From Acheta domesticus (taxonomy: Eukaryota; Arthropoda; Insecta; Orthoptera; Gryllidae), in NCBI GenBank assembly GCA_031308135.1, contig JAHLJT010009419.1, forward strand, positions 67,098,223 to 67,162,222: a DNA stretch of 64,000 nt, written 5' to 3'. Position 1 is the stretch's first letter. Every line of letters starts with the position of its first letter. Below the pieces are notes generated by a model that worked only from the letters and a program-made list of their open reading frames with translations, made no database searches and had not been told where the DNA came from. This document shows, piece by piece, positions 21,220 to 32,699 of the stretch. The translations under genes were made by a program, and so were the position numbers.

Positions 21220-23150
21220 GACTTCATTGCTCAGAGATGTACCCATTACTAGAGGATAGAGGTATGAAGTCTCGTTTTACGAGAATCATGGAGTTGAAGG
21301 ATCCGGTAGCTTCTGATTCCTCAAGAGCATCTTCGGAGAACGAATGTTCAAGTGAAGAAGTATAATGAAAATCAAAATTCTGCAATGGAACGTGAATGAC
21401 ATCCTGACACGATACGAGTTCTTCCAGAAACTTCAAAATGAGAATACCTTCGATATTTTCTGTATACAAAAATCTTATTTCAAGAATAACCGTTATAACA
21501 ATATCAAAGGTTTTAAGTGTTACTACAAAAACAGATCATGTGTGAATGCTAGTGGAGGTGTGGCAATTTACGTTCGTGAATCGTTAGTGAATAGTGAAGT
21601 GCAAATAACAAGTGATCTTGAAGTAGTTGTCTCGATAGAAGCTAGGAACATCACGTTGTGAAATATACTCATTCCAAGATCATTTACTCTGCGTAGCTGT
21701 GAACTTGAAAGTTTAATTCAACAAGTCAAAAAACCATTGATATTAGTAGCTGATTTTAATTGTCACAATGTACAATGGGGCTCAGAAAGAACGGATATCA
21801 GAGGGAAAATAGGTAATTTTTCAGAGAACGAAGACCTTATTCTATTCAATGAAGACAATAAGCCTACATACTTCAACATGGCAACAGGTAATGCGAGCAC
21901 TATCGATGTAAGTATGTGTACGCCGAATCTAGTAAGATATTTACAATGGAATGTTTTCGATAACTTATTCAACAGCGACCATTATTCTATCACCGTGTCC
22001 TTCGAGGGCACACTGAAAACAGGTTATTTATGCGCCCCGATGGATTTTTTTGAAAGCAAATTGGAGCATATATCGACGAATTATTGAAGACAAAATCAAT
22101 CATTTAAACAGTAATGATGATTCCAACTTCAATCAAATAGATGTAACCTTAGACAGCTTTGAAAAAATAGTCATGATCACCGCCGAGGAAACAATTCCGA
22201 AAACTACCGGCAAAATAGGCAAAAGGAAGTTAACGTGGTGGTCGAAAGACTGTGAGGAGGCAGTAAAGAAATATAAACATTTGTTTAATATCTATAAGAG
22301 ACACAACACTGATGAAAACAAAATCCGCTTTAAGTCTGCCCGAGAAAAAGCAAGGAAAATAATAAAAGAAGCCAAAAAAATGTTGGAGAGAATTTATTTC
22401 ATCCATTAATTCCAAAATGAACAATAGAGAAGCGTGGAAAAGAATCAACGCCATAAATGGAAATTACAAAAGTACCAGCGTTACTTCTGTACACTTCCGA
22501 CGGTGCCAACTTACATGACCATGGGTTATTGCAAACAGCATTGGGACATAATTTCCATCAAATTCCAGTGATCAGAATTATGATAAAACCTTCATTAAGT
22601 ACAAAGAAGAAACTGAGAAAATTGAACCTGCTCTTGAAGAAGGAAACAGTTGATAATGATATTCAACATTTAAACTCGTCTATCACATTAAGAGAATTAC
22701 ATGAAGCAATACGCAAAATTAAAAACACCAGTGCCGGCCCTGATGGAATCCCCAGTGTATTTATCAAGAAAATGCCTTCTTCCGCAATAAAGAATCTGTT
22801 GCAATTCTGCTGAATCTGCTGAATACAATTTGATTTACATTCACAATCTATTACCTAAGCTATTCTGAAGCTATTATTGTACTGATCCATAAACCAGGGA
22901 AAGATAAATTTTTGATAAGCAGCTACATGCCTATTGCTTTAACATGCTGCCTATGTAAACTTCTAGAAAAAGTAGTGAATCAGAGACTGAGGTATTTGGA
23001 AAAGCATCAACTAATTACTCCATATCAAAGCGGCTTCCGGAAAAAATCGTTCAACCATGGACTTTTGCATCACTAGAAAACAGCATATACAAGGTTCTTG
23101 CTAATATGAACACCTTAGTTTTAAGCTTAGACATAGAAAAAGCCTATGAA
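21220..23150 (+). pseudogene. I-like LINE: end of ORF1 and ORF2 (endonuclease-RT), decayed
   Basis: The last ORF1 codons end in a TAATG overlap with the ORF2 start at 21365. ORF2 would encode the APE-type endonuclease and reverse transcriptase that nick the target and copy LINE RNA. Visible pieces: endonuclease ILQWNVND, IQKSYFKNN, GGVAIYVRESL (21365-21661); VADFNCHNVQWGS, STIDVSMCTP and SDHYSITV (21737-22000); the linker with WWSKDCEEAVKKYKH (about 22235); RT start NTSAGPDGIPS (22725); then SYMPIALTCCLCKLLEK and YQSGFRKK (22920-23050); and LDIEKAYET at 23130, where it stops. Palm YADD, RNase H and 3' UTR are missing. Multiple frameshifts are present. It belongs to the same broad clade as the LINE at 59 kb but is a different subfamily. 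Confidence 0.85.
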
Positions 23151-23270
23151 ACATATACTCGGATCTACTGAATATACATATAAAATTTCATCAAAATCGG
23201 TCCAGTCGTTTCGGAGGAGTATGGTAACTAAAACTGTGACACGAGAATTTTATGTATATAGAGGATAATT
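23150..23270 (+). repeat. 3' end of an RTE/SINE-type arthropod repeat
   Basis: The phrase AAATTTCATCAAAATCGGTCC, followed by GTCGTTTCGGAGGAGTATGG, TGTGACACGAGAATTTTAT and ATATAGAGG, is a recurring 3' terminal sequence of arthropod interspersed repeats, as known from general experience. It truncates the LINE RT at its left edge. Confidence 0.6.
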
Positions 23271-24400
23271 ACGAGTTTCTTTCAAGCAATCCACAAAGCT
23301 TTATTGAAATTTGCGCAACAATGCGTCAAATATATACAGTTTATTGTACTGTATATGATTTGCTCTCAGTTGGTTGGCTAAATAAAAATCTTTTTCCTGC
23401 AATTCAGGCAGTTTTACAAAACGGAACCACTGAACAAACAGTTCATCACCATCGCAGAGCACCTTTTTTTGTCCCCCAGAGTATTTGCCAACAATGCGGC
23501 CATTATACACACAGCACGGAGGGTACTTTCCAAAGTCTTCACCCCAAACCCGAGATATAAACACTAATACATTTCACCAAATTCGAAAGCTCAAAATAGT
23601 CATGGTCCTAAATAAATGTACTATGGATGTTCTCTAAACATTCCTTAATTTAATCCCCACGTTTAATTGTCATGTTCAACTTCTGTTCTGCTGATAACGA
23701 AGTGGTAGCAACAGACGGAATTGGAATACTCTCTATAGGGATAACTTCTCTTGTGATGGAACACACGTTGAAGGGGGGAAAGCACCGTCACGGGAGTGTG
23801 TCGGTGAGCAGGTGTCAGGCGCGCTGAATTTATTGAGGGGCGCCAAGCGCCACTCACCTGTCGCCTGCCCGGCCACAAGAATCACAGGGGAGGGCACTCT
23901 ATTAATGAGAGGATGCATGAAGGTTGACTGTTTTCTACAGAGAATAAAACTCAAAAAAACTGTAGGCCGAATTCTGTTTAAAATGTTGATCGCCTGAATG
24001 GCGAGAACACGTTTATTGACTATAATTTACAGGAATTGAGAGTGCTACTTTTTCCTACATTCTGATTTTGAGCCAAGTCCTTTTGATGAATTTACATGAA
24101 CATACTTGTTGGCTGGCCTTCAGTACCTCGGTTCGTGAACTACACACGCCTGCAGTCAGGGCAGCGCCTCCGCTCGTTGCGTCCTCAGCGAAGCCTTGCC
24201 GCGTCAGATGACGTGGCTAACGGGAACGGCTGCCTGCGTGCCGCTCGCCCAGACGTCCGGCCGCCCACGGTCTTGATGCTCACGAATTGAGTCACCAATC
24301 ATTTGCAAATGGGGCCGTCACACGACACCCCATCGCATAATATCAGCCACTGTTACTTGGCTGAGCACTACCGTGAGAGCTATTTTTGACTACGGCACGA
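23271..24400. other. Unassigned interspersed sequence
   Basis: 23740-23900 on the minus strand reads GQATGEWRLAPLNKFSAP, a coherent GC-richer block that looks like part of an interspersed repeat. 24090-24300 is also GC-rich and open but has no familiar domain. No supported gene. Confidence 0.35.
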
Positions 24401-24406
24401 CTCGTC

Positions 24407-24457
24407 CATTGGAATTAATTCCAATTCCGTTGAATGGAATTAATTCCAACTCAATGG
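24407..24457. repeat. Nested palindromes (GGAATTAATTCC twice)
   Basis: TTGGAATTAATTCCAA (24409-24424) is a perfect palindrome. GGAATTAATTCC recurs at 24436-24447. Flanking CCATTG and CAATGG make the whole block an imperfect inverted repeat. Confidence 0.8.
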
Positions 24458-26202
24458 CGATAGCGGGCGGTCGAAATTTTAAAGTCTGCCGGGACTGACA
24501 AATCTCGCTAACAGTCGTCACTTAGTAATGCTTTTACCGAAACGCCTCTTACTAAAACTTTTGCCGCAATGAATGTCCAAGTTTTCCTCCGTTACTTTCC
24601 TGTATCCCTACCTTACCACTGGATTTATGCATGATCTCATCACGTGATCGGAATGTCGCATCTTATTGGCTTCTTTTGAAAGTTCTAGATCTTTCCACGG
24701 AATTCGGAAGCGGATAGGCGTTTAACAACCCCTTCCCTAGCTGTTCTATTTTTCTGAGCGTCTAATTGGTTGCTTTTGTTGCGTGCACACACGGCGCAGG
24801 CTCCAGTGACTCCTTGTTCTGTCAGTTTGAGGTTTTTATAGGGTTATGCTGGTTTATCGGACGGGAGCCGTGAGGGTTCTAAATTGGCTTGTTCCGATGC
24901 TTTTCTACAGACAAAGCGTGATGAGCGGTGGTACGGGAATAGTCGTTTTCCGTCCGGAGATCCACCCGAGGGTCAGGGTGTCCTATTGTGAGTTGTGGGA
25001 GGGGGAGGAAAGGCGCGGGCGTGCGAGATTCCTCAGCTGTGCGTGTCAAATCGGGTGCTGGCGGCCTAATGCGCGTGACGGAAGGGGCGTCAGGGCGCGC
25101 GAATTGGCCATGCGGCTCATCGCATTGTAAGTTCATTCTATACTATCAATTTCTTAAACGCAGACCTAACAATCCCACTTCCATAGAGTTTGTTTTTGCC
25201 TCCTTGACTTCTGAGAAGACTGAACATCAGTTTCAGATGGTCACGAGAGACCTTGTACAAAGGTAAATATTTCTAAATCTGGATTGCAAGTTGCAACATT
25301 CAAATACACAGTCACAATGTGCTACAACTTTTGAATGTTCATTAAAGAACCTACAAATTCAGTCAGTCGATTGTACTTTACTACACGTTCTTTAGTAGCT
25401 CAATTCTGAAATCTAAAATATATTGTTTCCTGCCACAAAGCACTTCTAATATGTCACTAAGATCAGTTCTGTTCACTGGCTTCTTCCAGCTGTGCTGGAA
25501 CATGTTGCGGGTGTTGAAAATGTTAGTTTAGTTTATTCAGGTTGTATAAATAGATACAGATACAAATATATATACATATATATATAGTATATATATATAC
25601 TATATAAGGTATACAATACATATACTCCTCACTTCGCTGAGGCCAAAGCCTGTGCGCGAACCCGCAAAACGCATTTTGTATATAATATCCGAAAACGTAG
25701 TACACTTGTAAAGAAATAAAATATAAATTGAAAACAAAGGAAACAATTTTTATGAAGATAACATACAAAAGAACTCATTCAAGTAAACGATGTATTATCC
25801 TAACAAACTTCACAGTCCCCTGACAATTAAGGAATCCTTCAAGTTCTAAACTCGAAGCTTCTTCAAGGTATCAGCAATAGACTCGCTAAACAGTTGTGTT
25901 GCAAACTTCACTTTCAATTTATTTATATTGTATTGTATGTATTATTGTACTAATGATAATTTTCACGCAAATAATGTAAGGCCACAACTCACAAGATACA
26001 TAATATTTCAGGGTCAGTGAAGCCTGGCTTGTGTAAAAATTATTTTGGATTAACTGATGTCTCTCTGGAATAATCTGTAAAATATTCTTTGTAAATATCT
26101 GTATATATTTGTATATTAGTCCTCTAACATAAAATATTTGTCATGTTATTGTCACTTTTGGGCCATCAGCGTCCACCCTTTGTTCTGGTTTCCAGCAACA
26201 GC
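24458..26202. other. Unassigned; GC-rich 24800-25140, then AT-rich with an AT microsatellite
   Basis: 24840-25140 is open in two frames but the readings are low-complexity and have no domain. 25560-25605 is an (AT)n tract with internal palindrome ATATATATACTATATA. No promoter or gene could be supported. Confidence 0.4.
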
Positions 26203-26358
26203 TTAATCCTTTCAGTCCTAAATTAATCTGTGAAAGAAAAAATGTATTTTTTTTGTTTTATGTGATACATTATAATATTGAATTAGCAATGAAAGAAAAA
26301 AGAATCGAGTTCGAATATATAATTTTGGAAATTTTGGTCTTGGTACTTCTAAGTACCG

Positions 26359-27037
26359 TCAGAAACTGTGGGTAGGCAAATAAAAATGAGTTTTTATTTT
26401 AATGTTTGTAAATTTTTTATACTTTATACAATTTTTTTCATTGCAACAAAGGAAAACTTGGCAAAATGAACATTTAGAATGAGGTCTTGATTGAATTTTT
26501 TTAATTGCACATAATTCACATCTTCCTCTTTGGGAGACAAAAAGACGCCAATGGGCACCTATATTTTGTTTTCTGATATCATTAGAAACCGACAATCCTC
26601 CTTTCTTCCGGCGATTTGACACGGGAGATGGAGAATATGATGACGAAGGTGATGATTATGGTCGACCCCTCTTTTAGTTTTGAGTGCTTCCATTCGCAAT
26701 TAGGTCCATTGCTAATTTTCTTCTAAAATCTAAAAGGGACAATTCCCCATTTATGTCTTTGTAAATGACGAATGAATTTACAAATGCTATTTCAATTAGA
26801 GCAAAAAACCCTCTGTGCCACAATTTTTTTGACTTTCTGTCTCTGTCATAAATAGAGCGGAGCATATCTGCTTTCTGCCTTATCTACACCGCCCATTGAT
26901 TTTTTGTAATCAACAACAGTGGAAGATATAACTTCTTTTTTCGTAACATTACGATTCTTGCAACATACAGTGGTGGTTTCTGTGGCATGATAATTGGAAA
27001 GAAGATGAACGCACTTGTTGCCCTTCCACTTGAAACT
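26359..27037 (-). pseudogene. piggyBac transposase, C-terminal part
   Basis: From the insertion border the minus strand reads FKWKGNKCVHLLSNYH, then KKSMGGVDKAE with a frame change, then MLRSIYDRDRKSKKLWHRG and IEIAFVNSFVIYK. A later frame (26622-26359) gives the C-terminal cysteine-rich zinc finger: HWRLFVSQRGRCELC, SRPHSKCSFCQVFLCC. The GGVDKAD-type motif and the RING-like C-terminus place it in the PGBD4-like branch of piggyBac. Two frame breaks lie in this part, so it is inactive. Confidence 0.85.
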
Positions 27038-28538
27038 AGTGGTGCTTCCAACGCACATACTTTCTCGCTCTGCTTCTATACGGTCCTTATTGCTATTCCA
27101 CTACTACGTAAACCAGCAAAAGTGTACTACGATACCAGCAAGCCATTTCGGTACCGAGACCCGACAAACGAAACTCAAATTCAACGAACCGGCACTTATA
27201 CCACTACGTAACACCAACACCACCTCAGTTGAACAGAGCCATAAAAGAATAGAACCGACCGAAATGCTCATAATTTTACTTAAATTGGTTCATACAGATA
27301 TATACTAGACAACTGTTCATTTGACATGTCATACGCTTCAGAAATCGAATAACAGAGTTGAAAAATTGTTTAAAAAACGCAGTTAGGGAAAACACAGACA
27401 AGTCCTGTCTCTTTATCTATATTGAATCTATTCGTGAGTAGAAATACTTCAAATGATTTTCAATAAAGTATCTACACTCTTCAATGTTTCTTTCCTGCAA
27501 CATCACATTCATCAAATTAAAATTCCCCTCGGGGGATCGAACTCGGTACCTTCCTTATTGAAGAGCTCAACTCGAAGGTGCATTAACCAACCGCGCTACG
27601 AAGCCGACTTGCCGGACCACTGCTTATATTTCAGTCAAAACGTACTTGTATCAGTTCTATCATTACGATGCCGGTAATTGTCAACATGCGAAAAACTTGT
27701 CTTTCAAAAAACATGACCAAGAATGGCAGCGGTGAACTGTTTACTCCACATAATTTATCGGATGAGCTGCATTTGGAAAATAACTACTGCGAGAAAGTAT
27801 GTGCCATTCTATAGCACCACTAGTTTATTTATATATTTACCTTCCCTTCTTACACACGTGCAGAAAATTTAAAGAAAAAATTTGGAGCGGTTTTTGAGAA
27901 AAATTTTTTTGTAAATTTGAATTGCAATTTACGCAAAAACTATTCGTTTTTCCAAAAAATGGTACATGACCTTATTTGAAGTGCTAATTTTGTACAACCG
28001 ACTTTGTCTGAGGCGAAAATCTCTATCGTCAATTTTGCCGTTTTTAAACAGTTTTTTGCAATTTTCGAAAAATAGGGCCTATCAACGAAAATGATGCCTA
28101 CGTCATTCCCTTCAACGTTCTTCGCACTATTCAACAACAAAATATAATCAAAAAATTTGGAGCCATTTTTTTAATTCATAAAATCTCAAAATGGGCTTCA
28201 TGTAAAGTATTCTCAAATACTAAGATATCGGTTTCAAATTCAAGAGGCCTTGAGACGAGTCAAAACCATCGGGGAATATCAATTTTGAAGAAAATCGACC
28301 GAATGGTTTAGGCGCTAGCGTTGACCACAGACGACAGACGGACGGAATGCCGTCAATCAATTTTGAAGTATGAAGAAGCAACAAATCATGGATTTTGACT
28401 ACACCACGAGATAGAGGATTTTTTTTCTAAATTTAGCAAGAGGTTTTATCCACTTTTCTGTCACCAGACCCCTGCTATAAGAGATTTTCTGGCGAAAATT
28501 CCCCGTTTTCCGCTGCACGATTACATAACTTTCTCTTC
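27038..28538 (-). repeat. Modular repeat, copy E, inside piggyBac
   Basis: From 28538 leftward the minus strand gives the family's 5' part (AAAGTTATGTAATCG, AAAAGTGGATAAAAC, CGTCCGTCTGTCGTC, TTTCTTCAAAATTGATATTC) down to about 27860. At 27038 the 3' tip (AGCACCACTAGTTT in minus orientation) abuts the piggyBac coding sequence. A second 3' tip in plus orientation ends at 27826. The two tips form an inverted pair, AAACTAGTGGTGCT...GCACATACTTTCTCGC, around a 0.74 kb interior. Confidence 0.75.
27529..27609 (-). repeat. tRNA-like head of a SINE
   Basis: The minus strand reads GTAGCGCGGTTGGTTAATGC (A box) and, 40-50 bases later, CCGAGTTCGATCCCCC (B box). These are RNA polymerase III internal promoter boxes. 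The body after the B box is not recognised. It lies within the interior of copy E. Confidence 0.5.
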
Positions 28539-29224
28539 TTACGATCGCCCTTTGAAGAGAGCCATGCTTTCATCTACACATTGCTTTTCATCAGGTAGCC
28601 TTAGCAACTGGAAACTCTTATTCAATTGATCAGTATTTCCAGTATTGTCATTTATATTCAAGTTACAAAGATTTTCAAAGTGCTTGTCTCTTGTCATGGT
28701 TCTTGACACACGTAGAAAGAATAAATACACATCACTATTCCAATAATGCCTAATATGTGGCAACCTATGATAGCCAAACAAAACCTGAAGACCCAAGAAA
28801 GCATGCATTTTTTCAGTTTTCATAGGATTGATTCTTCTCGCCTTTTGCTGAATGTACAAGTTCGTTTGAAAAACAATATTTTCAAGAGTGCGTTCTGGAA
28901 AACGTTTAGAAAAATGTCTGCTGCTGACTCTTTTCCCGTGTAGTGGGAGATAACTACACCCGTATTTCTCCTATAATTAGATTTACTAGTAGACCTAACA
29001 CATTTGCTCCATTTCCTTACCTTTTCTGGCGTATCTTCTTCATCTGAAGTACTCGTATTATCTGATGCAGATTGCTCATTGCGGAGACCTGACGAACGTG
29101 CAGAAATATAATTTGTTTCATCATCATTATCATCAGAGCTGCACTCCTTGGGGATGTCTACATCAGATGGTATTTCTTCCAAAAAAAATATTATTTCATC
29201 TTTTGTGAATGTATGCAGCGGCAT
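28539..29224 (-). pseudogene. piggyBac transposase, N-terminal part
   Basis: The start codon at 29224 opens an acidic N-terminus (DIPKECSSDDNDDE, TSTSDEEDTPEKVRKW), usual for piggyBac transposases. A frameshift near 28830 leads into the DDE-domain start: INPMKTEKMHAFLGLQVLFG, YWNSDVYLFFLRVSRTM, and then CVDESMALFKGRS. The first catalytic Asp is expected in this DE(S/A)M motif. The frame is lost at 28539, where the modular repeat begins. About 130-150 residues that normally join FKGRS to the KW(Y/K)DNK motif are absent, so insertion was accompanied by deletion. Confidence 0.85.
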
Positions 29225-29929
29225 TTTACACCTACAGATATAACCGTAACTATTTACACCAGAAAAAGTTGCGTTATCTTTAGCAAAATATTTGTATGCG
29301 CGAGAGTCCTGACGGTACTTTCTAGTTCCAAAAAGTAAATTTATAAAATAAACAATACCTATGAAAAAATATGTAATTTATTTTATAGATTACATACCTG
29401 AGAACAGAGAATAAAATAAAAAATAAAATAAGCAATTGCAATAAGAATTAAAAACTAAAAATGGTGATTCAAAAAAGTCTTGAATCGACGTTCGAGAACA
29501 CGGCCTTTCATTGATGCCCACCAACTAGTTCTAGTTTCAAGTAACGAGAAAATTAAATCTTTCGCATCAAGTATATCTGGCAACAACTGATAGCATTCCC
29601 AGGCATTGTTAATTATCAGAATTCACTCGATTCCAGGAAGTGTACCCATTGTGGTGACGCTTAAACATAGTGGTACCCACAAGTACCGTGAGGATATAAA
29701 GGGTTAAGACAAATGGGATGGTCACTAATTTGCATCCAGAATTTACAGTAGTTCGTTTCCTCCTAATAATAGAAAGGCAATTAAAATAATGATTGCATAT
29801 GAATAGCATTTCTTTCTGTACCTTTCATTCGTTGTGTTCATGAGAGTGAAAGCAAGCAAGGATTCTCTCAAGTGTTCAAATGTGCTTGCCAATACTTATT
29901 AAAATTATTGATAAGTATTACTTCACATG

Positions 29930-29995
29930 AAGCCTCCGAACATTTTCAGACTTTTCTCAAGAACGGCTCCAAATTTTTCGTTAAATTTTTTCTAA
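29930..29995 (+). repeat. Modular repeat, internal scrap F
   Basis: CATGAAGCCTCCGAACATTT continues into CTTTTCTCAAGAACGGCTCC and a T-rich run. This is the start of the first module only. Confidence 0.65.
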
Positions 29996-30299
29996 TAATA
30001 ATTCTTCCCCCCACGGTAATTACGAAATTCTTCCCCCCACGGTAACCAGCTACATAGCAGAACACCTACCAAATCTTAAATACATAAAGTCAGAGGGATG
30101 CACATTTTCTTTTATATTTACAAAATATTTAGAAAGTTTTAGTAAACGCGATGACGTACTTCCCGTTTATTGTGTGTTTGAAAAATTTCAACATTTTAAA
30201 ATAATTTTTGAATTTTTGATCCCCAAATGCCTTGATCAAAATCAGACTAAGAATATCGTAGAGAATTGAACTCTTTCCCAATATAAAGATATTTAGGGA

Positions 30300-30695
30300 A
30301 AAAAGTAGGTAGTTTTTCGTGGTTTCTTTGATCAATTCCAAGTAATTGCCGAGGCAGTATCCTAACAAACCGGCCATGGAGTTCGCGCGATCTATTCTTT
30401 CTCTTTCTTGCCCTGTCCTCACCCCTTACATATACACACACACACAACACATACACTTGCAATCACAACACTACTACACATGTTGGGAGCTTAGAACGTG
30501 TCCCGGCCTGGGCGCTGCTCCGCTGGTGTAAGATATCTCATAGATAACCCTGCAAGCCGTCGTCGGATCTAACTATCCAACGAGGAATGATCAACGCCAC
30601 CTACCGTGATAAATGAGACTACACTTACCGGATAAATGACTTCAGCAGTTGACGAGTCCAGAAACACAAGTAATCAATCAACCAAATTCCATATT
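30300..30695 (+). repeat. Long SINE-like repeat, 5'-truncated copy
   Basis: Shares with 52137-52525 and 56005-56545 the order TTTTTCGTGGTTTC, CGCGCGATCT, CCCTTAC with (AC)n, GTGTCCCGGCC, GATAAATGACTTCAGCAGTTGACG and AATCAATCAACC. The tRNA-like head is missing here. Confidence 0.75.
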
Positions 30696-30746
30696 CCATA
30701 ATCCATTATATATTCTCAAACAATTCCCGTCACTGTTCCGGTTAGT

Positions 30747-30970
30747 GCTTTTTTTTGTTATTTAAGGTCGCATTAACTACATTGCGACCATTATTGGATT
30801 TAACGTTATGATATGAAGATGAAGCGATATGGTGATAATAGGGTGTTCTTTAACCCCCTTAAAGAACAAACACATACAACCATGCCAGAGGCGGGACTCG
30901 GACCCGCAACGCCTCGGTCTGAGATCATTACGGCACTACTATCTTAGCGATCTCGGCCACGGGGCCGAAT
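30747..30970 (-). repeat. tRNA-derived SINE with LINE-like tail
   Basis: The minus strand begins with a tRNA-like head: GTGGCCGAGATCGCTAAG (A box region) and GCGGGTCCGAGTCCCGCC (B box with paired arm), about 30968-30885. The 3' end is GGTCGCAATGTAG...ATGCGACCTTAAATAACA with an A-rich tail (30789-30747). This hairpin plus TTAAATAA tail resembles the 3' end of the minus-strand LINE at 59036-59095. Total length ~220 bp suits a SINE. Confidence 0.7.
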
Positions 30971-30974
30971 AGTA

Positions 30975-32614
30975 ATTCATTTTGTGTACTTGTTTTTTTT
31001 TCAATAGGCAAATAATTTACCTTGTAAATGTATACATTACAAACACTGTTAAATCAAATTGAAATGTTTAGGCGAAACGTCAAGTGTAGAAATAGATTAA
31101 AAAATAACAATTTAATGTCCGAAATAGCAACAGGAAAATAGTTCCAGTCGTTCTGTTGTAAAAGAAACTTCGAACTTTCATCATAAATATCAGAACAGAG
31201 ATGTCAATCATTTTGACTTTGTCAGTTAACAATTGTGTATATAAAATTTATTCATTTAATTATGGTTACCACCTGGCAATCAGTCAATTGTAACCTAATA
31301 AATATATTATTATTATATTTTATTATAATTAGCTAAGATAATTATCAATATTGTTACTGCCAGCAATATTTTCTCCACTGCCCTAGCCACATGTGGAGTA
31401 CTTTGCAAGTGCATCAACATGCACAACGTTAAGAGGGTATAGTTGCTGGATAGCGGTCAGTCCTGGCATTGTGCATGCAAGCAGCAGCAACGCTGCGGGT
31501 GGGAGGCGCAGCAACTAGTGAGTTACGCGGAGAAGTACACTGTTGTGCGTGAGGACAAAGAGGAAACAAAGAGAACTTTCTGCGCGGTTAAGGTCTCGCG
31601 CTCCGGTCTCCTTTTGTGTTGTGCACGGTGTGTTACGCGCTGTTTCTCCCGTAGAAGCACTGCCCGTCACTGCAAATGCACTCGCGTTGGAGTTTACTTG
31701 TAGTGGGGAGAATGAACGTGCGAGACGAATGGCAAATCTGATGCAGGGTTTAATGTGCTACGGCAGGTTGGGAAGAAGCTCCGGGTTCTCGGTGATGTTG
31801 ACTTCAACTGAAAGTTTGTTGAAATAATTTAACTCGCTAAAACATGTTATTTAACTTATGATACAGCAGTTTTAAATTATTATCATACGTAGAACAATAC
31901 TTTAGGTCTCCTCAACCATGAACTTTCATTATGAGAATACGAGTGAAGGATTTGATATTACTGTGTTGCGGTACATGTGTAGTATAGAATATACGGAAGA
32001 AAGCATATCTCCATGATCATAACTCCACCGAAACGTTTAGTAGAACAAATCATGTGGATGAACAATTCTTGCTCCAAATTTATCTATAATAATTTCCATT
32101 TTTCTGTACTAATGCAAAGAAAGATCAATTTAAAATGAAGTTACATGTTAGTCAGATTTCAAATTGACAATTGAAAGTAAAATTAATCTTTTTCAATCGA
32201 ATGTATGTTGTTTTCGTAATTGTGTTTGCTTAAATGTAACTTCCTACTTTCAGCCTAGATTTTACAAAGATTGTCTATTAAAAGAGCTGCTCGCTTATAA
32301 TCGACATTTTATACATAGTACAGAGAAAGTTATGCTGCGGAAAATCGCTTTAGAGTTTTAAACGGAAATACACTTTTGAGGTCTCCTGAAACGGATTTTT
32401 TTCTTTTCTTTTGAGACGTCCCACAGTGGGGCAGGAGACGGTAAAACATGAGAAAAATTCAAAAATCAAAAGTCGCCCGATTCATGTTTACTGATTGTTG
32501 CTGCGTACAGGAAGGAGTACTCTATCTCAAACATGCACTAACTTCTTTCCTGGCGTGTTTGGATACGAGTTTTGCATCGGCAAATCTGGTCAGTCGGTAA
32601 GCTTACGCAGGGCG
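30975..32614. other. Unassigned sequence
   Basis: 31430-31830 is GC-richer with overlapping open frames, but no domain is seen. The remainder is AT-rich with no supported gene. Confidence 0.4.
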
Positions 32615-32695
32615 CGCTGCTAGTGTTGCTATGCTATGTTTTTGAGTTTGCTAGTGTTGCTAGTTTTTGGGCTATGCTAGTGTTTTTGAGTTTGT
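32615..32695. repeat. Short tandem duplication
   Basis: GCTAGTGTTGCTATGCTATG and TTTTTGAGTTTG recur as two or three imperfect copies with a ~35-40 bp period. Confidence 0.6.
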
Positions 32696-32699
32696 ATAA

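Larger units (their letters stand above)
26203..29707 (-). mobile_element. piggyBac element bounded by TTAA, with nested insertion
   Basis: TTAA occurs at both limits (26203-26206 and 29704-29707). Reading inward, the ends are TTAATCCTTTCAGTCC and TTAACCCTTTATATCC, similar enough to be terminal inverted repeats. Subterminal AAGTACCGTCAG (26350) recurs inverted as CTGACGGTACTTTC (29310). The transposase lies on the minus strand in two parts, separated by ~1.5 kb of another repeat family (27038-28538). piggyBac transposases excise and insert precisely at TTAA. Confidence 0.75.

Noticed and set aside
27529..27609. Possible genuine tRNA gene on the minus strand
   Set aside because: Good boxes but imperfect acceptor pairing and position inside a repeat make a SINE head more likely.
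30885..30968. Possible genuine tRNA gene on the minus strand
   Set aside because: It has A and B boxes, but is followed by a SINE body and a LINE-like tail, and the anticodon arm could not be folded convincingly.
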